From NCBI GenBank assembly GCA_036496605.1, contig DASXKV010000008.1:26449-90448 (forward strand): DNA of 64,000 nt, read 5' to 3'. The notes below the pieces were generated by a model. The model did no database searches. It saw only the letters and a program-made list of their open reading frames with translations, and had not been told where the DNA came from. A program made the position numbers and the translations under genes. This stretch comes from Gemmatimonadaceae bacterium (GTDB lineage Bacteria > Gemmatimonadota > Gemmatimonadetes > Gemmatimonadales > Gemmatimonadaceae). Shown here one piece after another: positions 1-7,285 of the stretch; the stretch's first letter is position 1, and every line of letters begins with the position of its first letter.

Positions 1-504
1 GTCCTCGTCGGCAATGTGCCGTACTACATCACGACGCCGATTCTATTTCGGAGCCTGACGCGGCCGCGGCCCGAACGCGCCGTCTATCTCGTGCAGCGAG
101 AAGTCGCCGAGCGGATCGTTTCGCCGCCGGGCAATCGCGAGTACGGTGCGTTGTCTGTGAACGTACAGGCGGTGGCGAAGGCCGAGTTGCTCTTTCACGT
201 GAGCCGCGGCGCATTCCATCCTCCTCCGCGAGTTGACAGCGCGGTGCTTCGCCTAACGCCGCGCGTCGATCCGGTGATCTCCGCGTCGGAGGAACAGGAG
301 TTCCGATCATTCGTCCAAGCCGCCTTTGGCATGCGACGCAAGCAGATGCGCCGCGTACTGCGCGAGCTCTGGAATCTCGACGCGGCTAACGCCGAGCGGA
401 TACTCGCTGCGGCGCAAATAGATCCTGCTGTCAGGCCGGAGACTCTTTCGCCGGTTGAATTCGCGAGGTTGCTCGGAGACGAGTCAGCGAGCAGGCCACA
501 ATGA
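1..504 (+). CDS. rsmA: 16S rRNA dimethyladenosine transferase, C-terminal part
   Basis: This is the C-terminal 167 residues of the enzyme that dimethylates two adjacent adenines in the 3'-terminal hairpin of 16S rRNA during late 30S assembly. The frame is open from base 1, so the SAM-binding N-terminus lies outside the window. The fragment begins just before NVPYY, the family's version of the (N/D)PPY catalytic loop. It then shows FHPPPRVDSAV and the helical C-terminal domain with FGMRRKQMRRVL, both characteristic of KsgA/RsmA. The stop codon lies inside the left end of the inverted repeat that follows, so the last few residues are probably repeat-derived. Identification is secure; only the missing 5' part is unknown. 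Confidence 0.93.
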   Translation, partial: VLVGNVPYYITTPILFRSLTRPRPERAVYLVQREVAERIVSPPGNREYGALSVNVQAVAKAELLFHVSRGAFHPPPRVDSAVLRLTPRVDPVISASEEQEFRSFVQAAFGMRRKQMRRVLRELWNLDAANAERILAAAQIDPAVRPETLSPVEFARLLGDESASRPQ

Positions 505-763
505 AAAAAGGGTGTTACGGATTAGACGGATGCAGCTGATTGAACGGATCGCTCCGCGAACGCTACAACTCCGCTCGCAACGAGCCGGGAATTTTTGTTA
601 ACTGCACACTCATTGAGCACGCGTGGCCATCGGGCGTCGGGGCATCCCGAGGTCGTAACAAAGAATCGTCCGGGCTCGTTGCGAGCGGAGTCGCACCGCA
701 CAAGGAGGGATCCGTTCAATCAGCTACATCCGTTCAATCCGTAATACTCTTTTCATTGTGGCC
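494..763. repeat. 270-bp imperfect inverted repeat holding two copies of a 9-nt-periodic element
   Basis: The left arm starts at GGCCACAATGAAAA (about 494) and the right arm ends with its complement (about 750-763). Inside each arm is a 37-bp element (514-550 plus orientation, 709-745 minus orientation) made of 9-nt units of the form nnnACGGAT, with the third unit nnnGCTGAT. Further inward the arms still match around CTCCGCTCGCAACGAGCC. No gene is visible between the arms; the open frames here are by-products of the symmetry. The same element recurs at 10370-10406 and 10857-10893. It separates rsmA from rex and fills nearly the whole 336-bp gap. Confidence 0.85.
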
Positions 764-840
764 CGTGCATTCAGGCTGTCCGTGAGTGCAGCCATCGCGG
801 CGCAACGCGAACTGAGCGTTAAGCTGGCCCAAGCCCCGCG

Positions 841-1467
841 CTACTCTCTGTTCGTCAGCGCGTAGCTGAGCCCCTCCAGCTCCATCGCCATGTTCACGGT
901 CTTCACCGTGACGTCGGGCGGCGCCTGGAGCTGCGTCGGAGCGAAGTTGAGAATTGCCTTGATCCCGGTCTTCACGATGCGGTCGAGCACGCGCTGCGCC
1001 TCGTCGCCGGGGACGGTGAGGACCGCGATGTCCGGGTGATCCTGCTTGACGTCACGCTCGAGCTGCGCGATGTCGCGCACCGGGATTCCCTCGAGCTTGA
1101 GACCGATCTTCTCCTCGTTCGCATCATAGGCGGCCAGGATCTGGAATCCGCGCTGCCGAAAGCCACGATACTGCGCGAGCGCCGCGCCGATCTTGCCGGC
1201 GCCGATGATGATCACTTTCCACTCGCGGCCAAGGCCGAGGATCTCGCGCAAGCGGCCCGCCAGTTCGGGCACGGAGTAACCCAATCCGCGCTTTCCGAAC
1301 GACCCGAAGAAGGACAGGTCTTTCCGCACCTGCGCCGAAGTCGTCCCGCCGCGCTGCGCGAGCTCCTCGCTCGAGATGGTCTCGAGACCTCGGTTCTCGA
1401 AGTCTTCGAGGAAGCGCAAATACGCGGAGAGACGTCGAACGGTCGAATCAGCGATGCGTTTCGCCAC
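841..1467 (-). CDS. rex: Redox-sensing transcriptional repressor Rex
   Basis: Rex is a homodimeric repressor that binds DNA when NAD+ dominates and lets go when NADH rises, controlling fermentative and respiratory genes. The 208-residue length is typical. Residues 1-65 form the winged helix, ending in the recognition segment QVRKDLSFFGSFGKRG. Residues 85-98 hold the NADH-binding Rossmann motif IIIGAGKIG, with an aspartate at the end of the next strand (AAYDAN) that favours NAD(H) over NADP(H). The C-terminal NMAMELEGLSYAL helix is the domain-swapped dimer helix of the family. The start is GTG at 1465-1467. A perfect Rex operator lies 18 nt upstream, so autoregulation is likely. Confidence 0.96.
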   Translation of the reverse strand: MAKRIADSTVRRLSAYLRFLEDFENRGLETISSEELAQRGGTTSAQVRKDLSFFGSFGKRGLGYSVPELAGRLREILGLGREWKVIIIGAGKIGAALAQYRGFRQRGFQILAAYDANEEKIGLKLEGIPVRDIAQLERDVKQDHPDIAVLTVPGDEAQRVLDRIVKTGIKAILNFAPTQLQAPPDVTVKTVNMAMELEGLSYALTNRE

Positions 1468-1485
1468 TGGCGCTCAGCGTCCGGC

Positions 1486-1503
1486 TTGTGAACGAATTCA
1501 CAA
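1486..1503. promoter_or_regulatory. Rex operator between rex and arcA
   Basis: TTGTGAACGAATTCACAA has two perfect 8-bp arms (TTGTGAAn/nTTCACAA) and matches the known Rex consensus TTGTGAA-n4-TTCACAA. The symmetry extends one more base on each side (1485-1504). It sits 18 nt from the rex start codon and 54 nt from the arcA start codon, in the shared divergent promoter region. Repression of both genes is the simplest reading; control of arcA by Rex is inferred from position only. Confidence 0.88.
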
Positions 1504-1557
1504 GTTAAAGACGCCGTTCCGCCTGCACCAGCCACTACCCTTCGGTTATCTTCGGGC

Positions 1558-2793
1558 ATGTCGGTCCACGTCTCGTCCGAAATCGGGCGCCTGCGCAGTG
1601 TCGTGGTGCATTCCCCGGGTCCCGAGCTCTGCGCTGTGACACCGACGAACCGGGCCGAATTCCTTTACGACGACATCATCGACTCCGACAGCGCCCAGCG
1701 TGAGCACCGGCGCTTTCTGGCCATTCTCGAGCGATTCGCGAAGGTCTATGAGGTCCGCGACCTCCTCGCAGACGTGCTCGCCAACGCCGACGCGCGCGAG
1801 CTCCTCATTCGCGAGACGATGGACATCGTCCCCTCGGAGCCGCTCGCCCGCGACCTGAGCCAGCTCGACGCGCAGACGATCGTCCGCCTGCTGATCGAAG
1901 GGCGCGAGGAGCCGCCGGGACCGTTGGCCAAGTCGCTCAACGAAGTCGGCTATGTGCTGCCACCCGTTCCAAACCTTTTCTTCACGCGTGACAGCTGTAC
2001 GGCGACCGGAAAGCACGTGCTCATCGGATCGATGCGCTACGCGATCCGCTGGACGGAAGCGATCATCATGAAGACGATCTTCCTCCATCATCCGCAGCTG
2101 GCGAACGCGGGGATTCTCTACGATGGCGCCTCGGAGCGGCGGGTGAACTACACGCTCGAGGGCGGCGACGTGCACGCACTGCGCAACGACCTCGTCCTCA
2201 TCGGGTTCAGCGAACGCTCAAGTCCCGCCGGGATCGATCAGCTGGCGAGCTTGTTCTTCGAGCAGACCGACGTCACCGATATTCTGGTGGTCGTGATGCC
2301 GAAGGTAACGACGGCCATTCATCTCGATATGGTATTCACGCAAGTCGATCGTGAGCTGTGCGTCGTCTACCCGCCCCATTTTATCGGACCCGAGCGCTTG
2401 CCCGTGTTGCATTGGCACAAAGGCGAGACGACGCTGCGCGAGCCGACGAGCATCTTCGCCGCGCTCAAGGCGTGCGGGATGCCCATGGAGCCGATCTCGT
2501 GCGGCGGTCGTCATCGCACGACGCAGGAGCGAGAGCAGTGGGCCTCCGGCTGCAACTTCGTGGCGCTTCGCCCGGGTGTGGTGATGTCCTATCAACGCAA
2601 CGAGATGACGCTGCACGAAATGCAGAAGATGGGATTTCGCGTGATCTCCGGCGTTTCGTTCCTCACCGGTGAAGAGCGCATCGCCGAGGGCGACCGCGCG
2701 GTGATCTCGTTCGAGGGGTCGGAGCTCCTGCGCGGTGGCGGCGGCCCGCGGTGCATGACGTGTCCCGTGCAGCGGGAGGATCCGTGGGATTGA
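1558..2793 (+). CDS. arcA: Arginine deiminase
   Basis: Hydrolyses arginine to citrulline and ammonia, the first step of the arginine deiminase pathway, in the cytoplasm. The 411-residue length fits. Catalytic landmarks are in the expected order: FTRD at 142-145, EGGD at 201-204, HLDMVF at 255-260, and the nucleophile C399 in GGGGPRCMTCP. No ornithine carbamoyltransferase or carbamate kinase gene is adjacent, so the rest of an ATP-yielding pathway must lie elsewhere or be absent. Its promoter shares the Rex operator with rex, suggesting induction at high NADH. A different guanidine-modifying amidinohydrolase is the main alternative, but the full motif set favours ArcA. Confidence 0.88.
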   Translation: MSVHVSSEIGRLRSVVVHSPGPELCAVTPTNRAEFLYDDIIDSDSAQREHRRFLAILERFAKVYEVRDLLADVLANADARELLIRETMDIVPSEPLARDLSQLDAQTIVRLLIEGREEPPGPLAKSLNEVGYVLPPVPNLFFTRDSCTATGKHVLIGSMRYAIRWTEAIIMKTIFLHHPQLANAGILYDGASERRVNYTLEGGDVHALRNDLVLIGFSERSSPAGIDQLASLFFEQTDVTDILVVVMPKVTTAIHLDMVFTQVDRELCVVYPPHFIGPERLPVLHWHKGETTLREPTSIFAALKACGMPMEPISCGGRHRTTQEREQWASGCNFVALRPGVVMSYQRNEMTLHEMQKMGFRVISGVSFLTGEERIAEGDRAVISFEGSELLRGGGGPRCMTCPVQREDPWD

Positions 2794-3680
2794 GGGAGGC
2801 GTCGTCAGGCGTCACGGTTCAGCCGCGGGACACGCTACTGACACTTCGTGCAGTCGATTATCTCGCGAGCGGGCCCGCTGATGCGAGAACACTCATCTCC
2901 CACGTCTGCCAGCTGCCGACGATGCCGGCGGCGGTCGCGGAGCACATGGCAAGGGCGCTGCTCGCCGGCCATAGCCGCTTCGTTCGCGAGCCCGACGGAC
3001 GTTGGGGGCTGGTCCGCGACGTGGAATTCCCGTCGACCGAAGCGCTGGCCGGATTATCCTATGCCGTCGTCGACGTCGAGGCGACGGGCGGCCGAACCTT
3101 CGGTGGCGACCGGATCACCGAGATCGCGGTCGTCGAGGTCAGGAATGGCGTCGCGACGACCCTGATCGACACGCTCGTCAATCCGCAGCGGCCGATTCCG
3201 CCCTGGATCTCGAGCCTGACGAACATCTCGGCGGACATGGTGCGTCACGCGCCGGTGTTCTCCGAAATCTGCGATCAGCTCCTCGGCGCACTGGACGGAC
3301 GCGTGTTCGTCGCGCACAACGTGAACTTCGATTGGCGTTTTCTCAACATGGAAATCGAGCGCGCGACCGGTCGCACGCTCGCTGGACGCCGGCTCTGCAC
3401 CGTCCGACTCGTAAAAAAGCTGTTGCCACAGCTTCGCCGACGGTCACTCGATTACGTCGCCATGCACTACGACGTCGAGATCACGCGTCGTCATCGCGCC
3501 GGCGGTGATGCCGAGGCAACGGCGCAGGTCTTTTTGCGATTGCTCGAGGACGCGCGACGTGAGGGATGTGAGACCTGGCACGACATGCAGCACCTCCTGA
3601 TCCGACCGATCCCCGTGCGTCATCGCCGCCGGCGCCCGCCGGCTCTCCCACGACCCGTCGACAAGGACACGACGGCATGA
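2784..3680 (+). CDS. DnaQ-like (DEDDh) 3'-5' exonuclease
   Basis: The start is taken as GTG at 2784 because GGGAGGA lies 4-10 nt upstream, inside the end of arcA; this gives 298 residues. The first 95 or so residues look like a small helical DNA-binding-type domain. From there runs an exonuclease domain of the Pol III epsilon type: DVEATGG (DxE, about residues 97-99), VAHNVNFDWRFL (second acidic motif) and HRAGGDAEAT (the HxxxxD motif). The ruler length and fold fit proofreading-type or repair exonucleases, but no polymerase gene is adjacent. It overlaps arcA at its start and the next gene by 4 nt, so the three are probably co-transcribed although their functions appear unrelated. Confidence 0.82.
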   Translation: MGLREASSGVTVQPRDTLLTLRAVDYLASGPADARTLISHVCQLPTMPAAVAEHMARALLAGHSRFVREPDGRWGLVRDVEFPSTEALAGLSYAVVDVEATGGRTFGGDRITEIAVVEVRNGVATTLIDTLVNPQRPIPPWISSLTNISADMVRHAPVFSEICDQLLGALDGRVFVAHNVNFDWRFLNMEIERATGRTLAGRRLCTVRLVKKLLPQLRRRSLDYVAMHYDVEITRRHRAGGDAEATAQVFLRLLEDARREGCETWHDMQHLLIRPIPVRHRRRRPPALPRPVDKDTTA

Positions 3681-4561
3681 CTCCGGCCGTTGACACGGCG
3701 CCCACTCGTCTTGGCCCGCGCATCGAGACGCGACGGCTGGGCCGCTGGACCATTCACGCGATTCAAGCTGGCGGGCAGAAGCTCGACGGCGGCGCGATGT
3801 TCGGCGTCGTCCCGAAACCCCTCTGGCAAAAGCGCATTGTGCCTGACGAGCGAAATCGCATTCAGCTCGGTATGCGCTGCCTGCTGATCGAGCACGACGT
3901 GGGTCCCGTCCTGATCGACACCGGGGCCGGCAACAAGGAGAGCGAAAAGTTCTACGACATCTACTGTGTCGAGAATCGCGGCGAGCACGGACCCACGGCG
4001 CTCGAGGACGGTTTGTTCGAGATCGGCGTGCGGCCCGAGGATGTGGCGCTCGTGATCAACACACATCTCCACTTCGATCACGCCGGCGGGAATGTCGTGC
4101 TCGAGGCGAACGGACAATTGCGTCCTGCATTCCCGAACGCGCGTTATCTGGTACAGGCAGGCGAGTACGAGTTCGCGACGCATGTCAACGAGCGGACGGC
4201 GGGCAGTTACTTCGCGCACAATTTCGTCCCGATCGCCGAGACAAATCGGTACGATTTCATCAAGGGCGAGCGCGAGATCGTGCCCGGTATTACGTCGGTG
4301 CACACCCCGGGGCACACGCCCTGGCATCAGAGTTTGCTCCTCGAGTCCGCTGGCGAGCGGGCAGTCTATCTGGGCGATCTCATCCCGACGACGGCACACC
4401 TGCCACTGCCGTGGATCATGGGGTATGACGTGGAGCCGTTGGTGACGCTGGAGACGAAGCGCCGAATTCTCACGCGTGCGCGTGCGGAGGACTGGCTCCT
4501 GGTCTTCGAGCACGACGCAGCGACGGGGTTTGCGAAAGCGAATGAGGTAATTAGGGGCTAG
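3677..4561 (+). CDS. Metallo-beta-lactamase-fold hydrolase
   Basis: A 294-residue MBL-fold protein with the zinc-binding signature THLHFDHAGG at residues 129-138, a further metal histidine in HTPGHTPWHQSL, and the later aspartate in YLGDLIPT. This domain order is typical of the large family that includes lactonases, glyoxalase-II-like hydrolases and RNA-processing enzymes, so the substrate cannot be assigned. No signal peptide is visible. Its ATG overlaps the stop of the exonuclease gene (ATGA). Its own stop codon lies inside two copies of the heptamer TAGGGGC (4552-4565). Confidence 0.85.
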   Translation: MTPAVDTAPTRLGPRIETRRLGRWTIHAIQAGGQKLDGGAMFGVVPKPLWQKRIVPDERNRIQLGMRCLLIEHDVGPVLIDTGAGNKESEKFYDIYCVENRGEHGPTALEDGLFEIGVRPEDVALVINTHLHFDHAGGNVVLEANGQLRPAFPNARYLVQAGEYEFATHVNERTAGSYFAHNFVPIAETNRYDFIKGEREIVPGITSVHTPGHTPWHQSLLLESAGERAVYLGDLIPTTAHLPLPWIMGYDVEPLVTLETKRRILTRARAEDWLLVFEHDAATGFAKANEVIRG

Positions 4562-4795
4562 GGGCTTCTCGCCGCTTGACTCTCCTGGCCGTCCCGCCTA
4601 ACTTCATTCGCTTCAATGCGCTAAGCGGAGCGGCCTGTCGCCGCTCCCACCCTCTGGCCCTCGCGGACGCACGCGAGGCGTGCTGCAGGAGTCCACTCTC
4701 GACGCCGCGACCTCGCTGACTGGGGCTCGGCGGCGTGCTACGCGGACTCCATCAAGGGTCCGCGTTTTTCTTTTCTCTCGCTGAGGATCTTCGGT
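4562..4795 (+). promoter_or_regulatory. Structured leader upstream of infC with terminator/antiterminator choice
   Basis: The 234-nt gap contains several hairpins, for example CCTCGCG/CGCGAGG around 4664-4684. GGAGTCC at 4688-4694 is the exact complement of GGACTCC at 4744-4750; inside it ACGCCG (4702-4707) pairs with CGGCGT (4731-4736), giving a long alternative stem. That pairing would consume the 5' arm of the terminator at 4741-4769, so the two structures exclude each other. Firmicute infC-rpmI-rplT operons are controlled by L20-dependent attenuation in the leader. I infer an analogous switch here, but I cannot identify the L20-binding mimic. Confidence 0.6.
4741..4774 (+). terminator. 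Rho-independent terminator in the infC leader
   Basis: CGCGGAC (4741-4747) pairs perfectly with GTCCGCG (4758-4764) across a 10-nt loop and is followed directly by a T-rich tract (TTTTTCTTTT). It lies 22 nt before the likely infC start, so it either ends upstream transcription or acts as an attenuator. The antiterminator pairing noted for the leader favours the second. Confidence 0.8.
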
Positions 4796-5311
4796 ATTCA
4801 GGACACAACGAAACGCGTGCGGGTCAACCGCATGATCCGCATCACCCCGGTTCGCGTCATTGGGGCTGACGGCTCACAGCTTGGCATTCTCGAGGTCGAT
4901 GCCGCATTGCGCATGGCGGAGGAACAAGGCCTCGATCTGGTCGAAGTGGCTGCAACCGCACGTCCGCCAGTGGTCCGGATCATGGACTACGGCAAGTACA
5001 AATTCGAAATGGCGAAGCAAGCACGCGTCGCCAAGAAAAAACAGCACGTCATCGAGCTCAAGGAAGTGAAGTTCCGGCCGGGCATCGACGATCACGATTT
5101 CGATACCAAGGTGCGTCACGCCCGCCGATTCCTCGAGGAGAAGAACAAGGTCAAGGTGACGATGATGTTCCGCGGTCGGCAGGTGGCCCACCCCGAGCTC
5201 GGGCAGGCCGTACTCGACCGCGTGGCAGACGCGCTCTCGGAGAACTCCAAGATCGAGAGCGCGGGTCGGTTGGAAGGAAAGTCAATGACGATGATTTTGG
5301 CGCCGAAATGA
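4796..5311 (+). CDS. infC: Translation initiation factor IF-3
   Basis: IF-3 binds the 30S subunit, keeps 50S off and checks the start codon. The protein shows [20 protein letters not shown] (N-domain start), [15 protein letters not shown] linking to the basic linker, and [17 protein letters not shown] in the C-domain. The first ATG/GTG in frame (4817) would cut into the N-terminal strand. ATT at 4796 is preceded by GAGGA at 9 nt spacing and gives the usual short N-terminal tail. AUU is the well-known infC start in other bacteria and lets IF-3 repress its own translation. With that start the protein is 171 residues. It is first of the infC-rpmI-rplT operon. Confidence 0.93.
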   Translation: MQDTTKRVRVNRMIRITPVRVIGADGSQLGILEVDAALRMAEEQGLDLVEVAATARPPVVRIMDYGKYKFEMAKQARVAKKKQHVIELKEVKFRPGIDDHDFDTKVRHARRFLEEKNKVKVTMMFRGRQVAHPELGQAVLDRVADALSENSKIESAGRLEGKSMTMILAPK

Positions 5312-5321
5312 GGGCGTTCCG

Positions 5322-5516
5322 ATGAAGATGAAAACGCACAAGGGCGCGAAGAAGCGCTTCAAGATTACAGGCTCGGGAAAGATCAAGCGCATGCGCGCCT
5401 TCAAGAGCCACATCCTCACGAAGAAGGATGCGAAGCGGAAGCGCCGACTTCGCCAGGCCGACCTCGTGTCGACCAACGGCGAGATCAAGCACATCAAGCG
5501 ACTGCTTCAGGCTTAA
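5322..5516 (+). CDS. rpmI: 50S ribosomal protein L35
   Basis: A 64-residue, very basic protein with the L35 signature [20 protein letters not shown] and the later [17 protein letters not shown]. It binds 23S rRNA in the large subunit. It lies 10 nt after infC and 15 nt before rplT, the conserved order of this operon across bacteria, and has a reasonable Shine-Dalgarno sequence (GAGGG) just upstream. Confidence 0.97.
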   Translation: MKMKTHKGAKKRFKITGSGKIKRMRAFKSHILTKKDAKRKRRLRQADLVSTNGEIKHIKRLLQA

Positions 5517-5531
5517 CGGAGAGTACAGACC

Positions 5532-5882
5532 ATGCCTCGCGCACGATCCGGTGTTCCGCGTCTGAAGCGGAAGAATCAAATCATGAAAGCAGCTCGCGGC
5601 GCCTTCGGCGGCCGGAGCAAGCTGTGGAAGGCAGCGAAGGAGAACGTCGAGCGCGGTTGGAAATACGCCTATCGCGACCGCAAGGCGAAGAAGCGTGACT
5701 TCCGGCGTCTCTGGATCACGCGCATCAACGCCGCCGCGCACCAGAACGACATGAGCTACAGCGTGTTCATGAACGGTCTCAAGAAGGCCGGCATCGAAGT
5801 CGATCGAAAGATGCTCGCCGACCTCGCGGTTCACGATCCGGCGGCGTTTACCGCGCTCGCCGAGAAGGCGCGCTCCGCTTAG
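5532..5882 (+). CDS. rplT: 50S ribosomal protein L20
   Basis: A 116-residue early-assembly protein of the 50S subunit with the long basic N-terminal helix beginning [19 protein letters not shown] and the family motif [16 protein letters not shown] lies upstream of the ATG. In other bacteria L20 is the feedback regulator of this operon, binding its own mRNA, so it is the obvious candidate ligand for the leader at 4562-4795. The gene is followed directly by a small hairpin (AGAGA/TCTCT, about 5882-5898) and then a 320-bp gap. Confidence 0.97.
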   Translation: MPRARSGVPRLKRKNQIMKAARGAFGGRSKLWKAAKENVERGWKYAYRDRKAKKRDFRRLWITRINAAAHQNDMSYSVFMNGLKKAGIEVDRKMLADLAVHDPAAFTALAEKARSA

Positions 5883-5941
5883 AGAGATTGCATCTCTCGT
5901 TGGAGCTCAACGGCGGCTTAATGTCTGGTTCATCACAGAAT

Positions 5942-6122
5942 TTCGGGACGAGTCGCGTCGAAGCCGAGCTTCAGAAACGAGATGTGAGTGATGAGATCGT
6001 GCCTTTTCGATGTGGCACGCGGGCATCCCACCCACCATCGGCGAGCCGATGGTGGGTGGGATGCGCGCAACGCCTCACGGAGTAGGCGGGATCTCACGAC
6101 TCACGCCTCGCGTCTCAAGCTC
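5942..6122. repeat. Composite intergenic element: inverted 7-nt-periodic arrays around a perfect 19-bp hairpin
   Basis: This fills most of the gap between rplT and pheS. On the left, GAG recurs exactly every 7 nt at 5979, 5986 and 5993. On the right, its complement CTC recurs every 7 nt at 6093, 6100, 6107 and 6114. Between them is a perfect 19-bp stem (6023-6041 with 6046-6064) closed by the 4-nt loop CGAG. There is no T-run after the hairpin, so it is not a standard terminator. The arms are partly complementary to each other. No gene or tRNA was found here. Similar architecture is seen at 45931-46040 and 63168-63284. Confidence 0.75.
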
Positions 6123-6202
6123 GAGCGATCCCCGAAGTCCACAATGATCCTAACTGTTGGTTCCTCAGCGTCCTCTGCGGCTAACGAGAAGGTCTTTATC
6201 CT

Positions 6203-7285
6203 ATGGCGCTAAGTCTGCTGCCTGAAAAGCCGAACCTCTCGGAGTTCGTGGAACTCTCTGGCGTGCTCGCCACGCGCGCATTCAAAGCATTCGGGAACGC
6301 GAGCTCACTCGGGCAGCTCGAGGAGGCTCGCATCGAATATCTCGGCGATCAGCGCGGTGAGCTGCGCCAGTTCCAGGTCGCGTTAGGCAAGCTGGCGAAG
6401 GAAGATCGGCCGAGCGCCGGACGGCAGTTCAATTTGGTCAAGCAGCAGATCACGGAGGCGTACGAATCACGCAAGCGTGAATTGACGGAGAGGGGGACGC
6501 GAGCGGCGCAGCTCGCCGATCCGACGATGCCCGCACGACGCCAGTGGCGCGGCGCGAAGCATCCGGTCACGCTCGTCATCGAAGAGATCGAGGGAATTTT
6601 CCGCGAGCTCGGGTTCACGATCGCTACCGGTCCGGAAGCCGAGACCGAGTGGTACAACTTCGGCTCGCTGAACTTCCCGCCGAACCACCCGGCGATGGAC
6701 CTTCACGACACGCTGTATCTGACCGGCGACGTCGTGTTGCGTACGCATACGTCGCCGGTGCAGACGCGGACGCTGCAGCGGTATGCGCCGCCGATTCGCG
6801 TGTTGATTCCTGGCCGGGTCTATCGTCGAGACTTCTTTGATCCCTCGCACGCGCCGGCGTTCGAGCAGATCGAAGGCCTCTGCGTCGACGAAGGCATCAG
6901 CTTCGTCGATCTGAAAGCCACGCTCACGCGCTTCGCGAACCGATTCTTCGGCAAGCGGCCGACGCGCTTTCGCCCGAGCTTTTTCCCATTCACGGAACCC
7001 TCCGCGGAGATGGACGTGCAGTGCGGCGTGTGTGGCGGCTCGGGCTGCGCCGTCTGCAAGCAGACCGGCTGGGTCGAGATCCTCGGTTCGGGAATGGTTC
7101 ACCCAACGGTGCTCGAGGCCGCGGGTGTCGATAGCGAGCGATACACGGGGTGGGCATTCGGCATGGGTCCGGGGCGCATTGCCATCAGTCGTTATGGCAT
7201 TCCGGACATTCGCGTCCTCTACGACTCCGACGTGCGATTCCTGGAGCAGGCCGCGGCGCAACTCTCCGCCCAGGTCGACGCGTGA
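6203..7285 (+). CDS. pheS: Phenylalanine-tRNA ligase alpha subunit
   Basis: Catalytic subunit of the (alpha-beta)2 enzyme that charges tRNA-Phe. 360 residues. The N-terminal coiled-coil arm (about residues 1-100) is followed by the class II core: HPVTLVIEEIEGIFRELGF leads into motif 1, GRVYRRDFFDPSHAPAFEQI holds motif 2, and GWAFGMGPGRIAISRYGIPD is motif 3. A CxxC-x4-CxxC cluster (CGVCGGSGCAVC, in the 275-290 region) lies in an insert seen in many bacterial PheS and may bind zinc. ATG at 6203 has GAGAAGG about 9 nt upstream. The pheT GTG overlaps its stop codon, so the subunits are translationally coupled. Confidence 0.97.
   Translation: MALSLLPEKPNLSEFVELSGVLATRAFKAFGNASSLGQLEEARIEYLGDQRGELRQFQVALGKLAKEDRPSAGRQFNLVKQQITEAYESRKRELTERGTRAAQLADPTMPARRQWRGAKHPVTLVIEEIEGIFRELGFTIATGPEAETEWYNFGSLNFPPNHPAMDLHDTLYLTGDVVLRTHTSPVQTRTLQRYAPPIRVLIPGRVYRRDFFDPSHAPAFEQIEGLCVDEGISFVDLKATLTRFANRFFGKRPTRFRPSFFPFTEPSAEMDVQCGVCGGSGCAVCKQTGWVEILGSGMVHPTVLEAAGVDSERYTGWAFGMGPGRIAISRYGIPDIRVLYDSDVRFLEQAAAQLSAQVDA

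Noticed and set aside
505..840. Small genes inside the palindrome after rsmA (open frames of 60-80 codons on both strands)
   Set aside because: The two strands give near-identical starts because of the inverted repeat. There is no binding site and no protein-like composition.
4562..4795. T-box riboswitch in the infC leader
   Set aside because: No T-box sequence (AGGGTGGNACCGCG-like) is present, and the operon is not an aminoacyl-tRNA synthetase operon.
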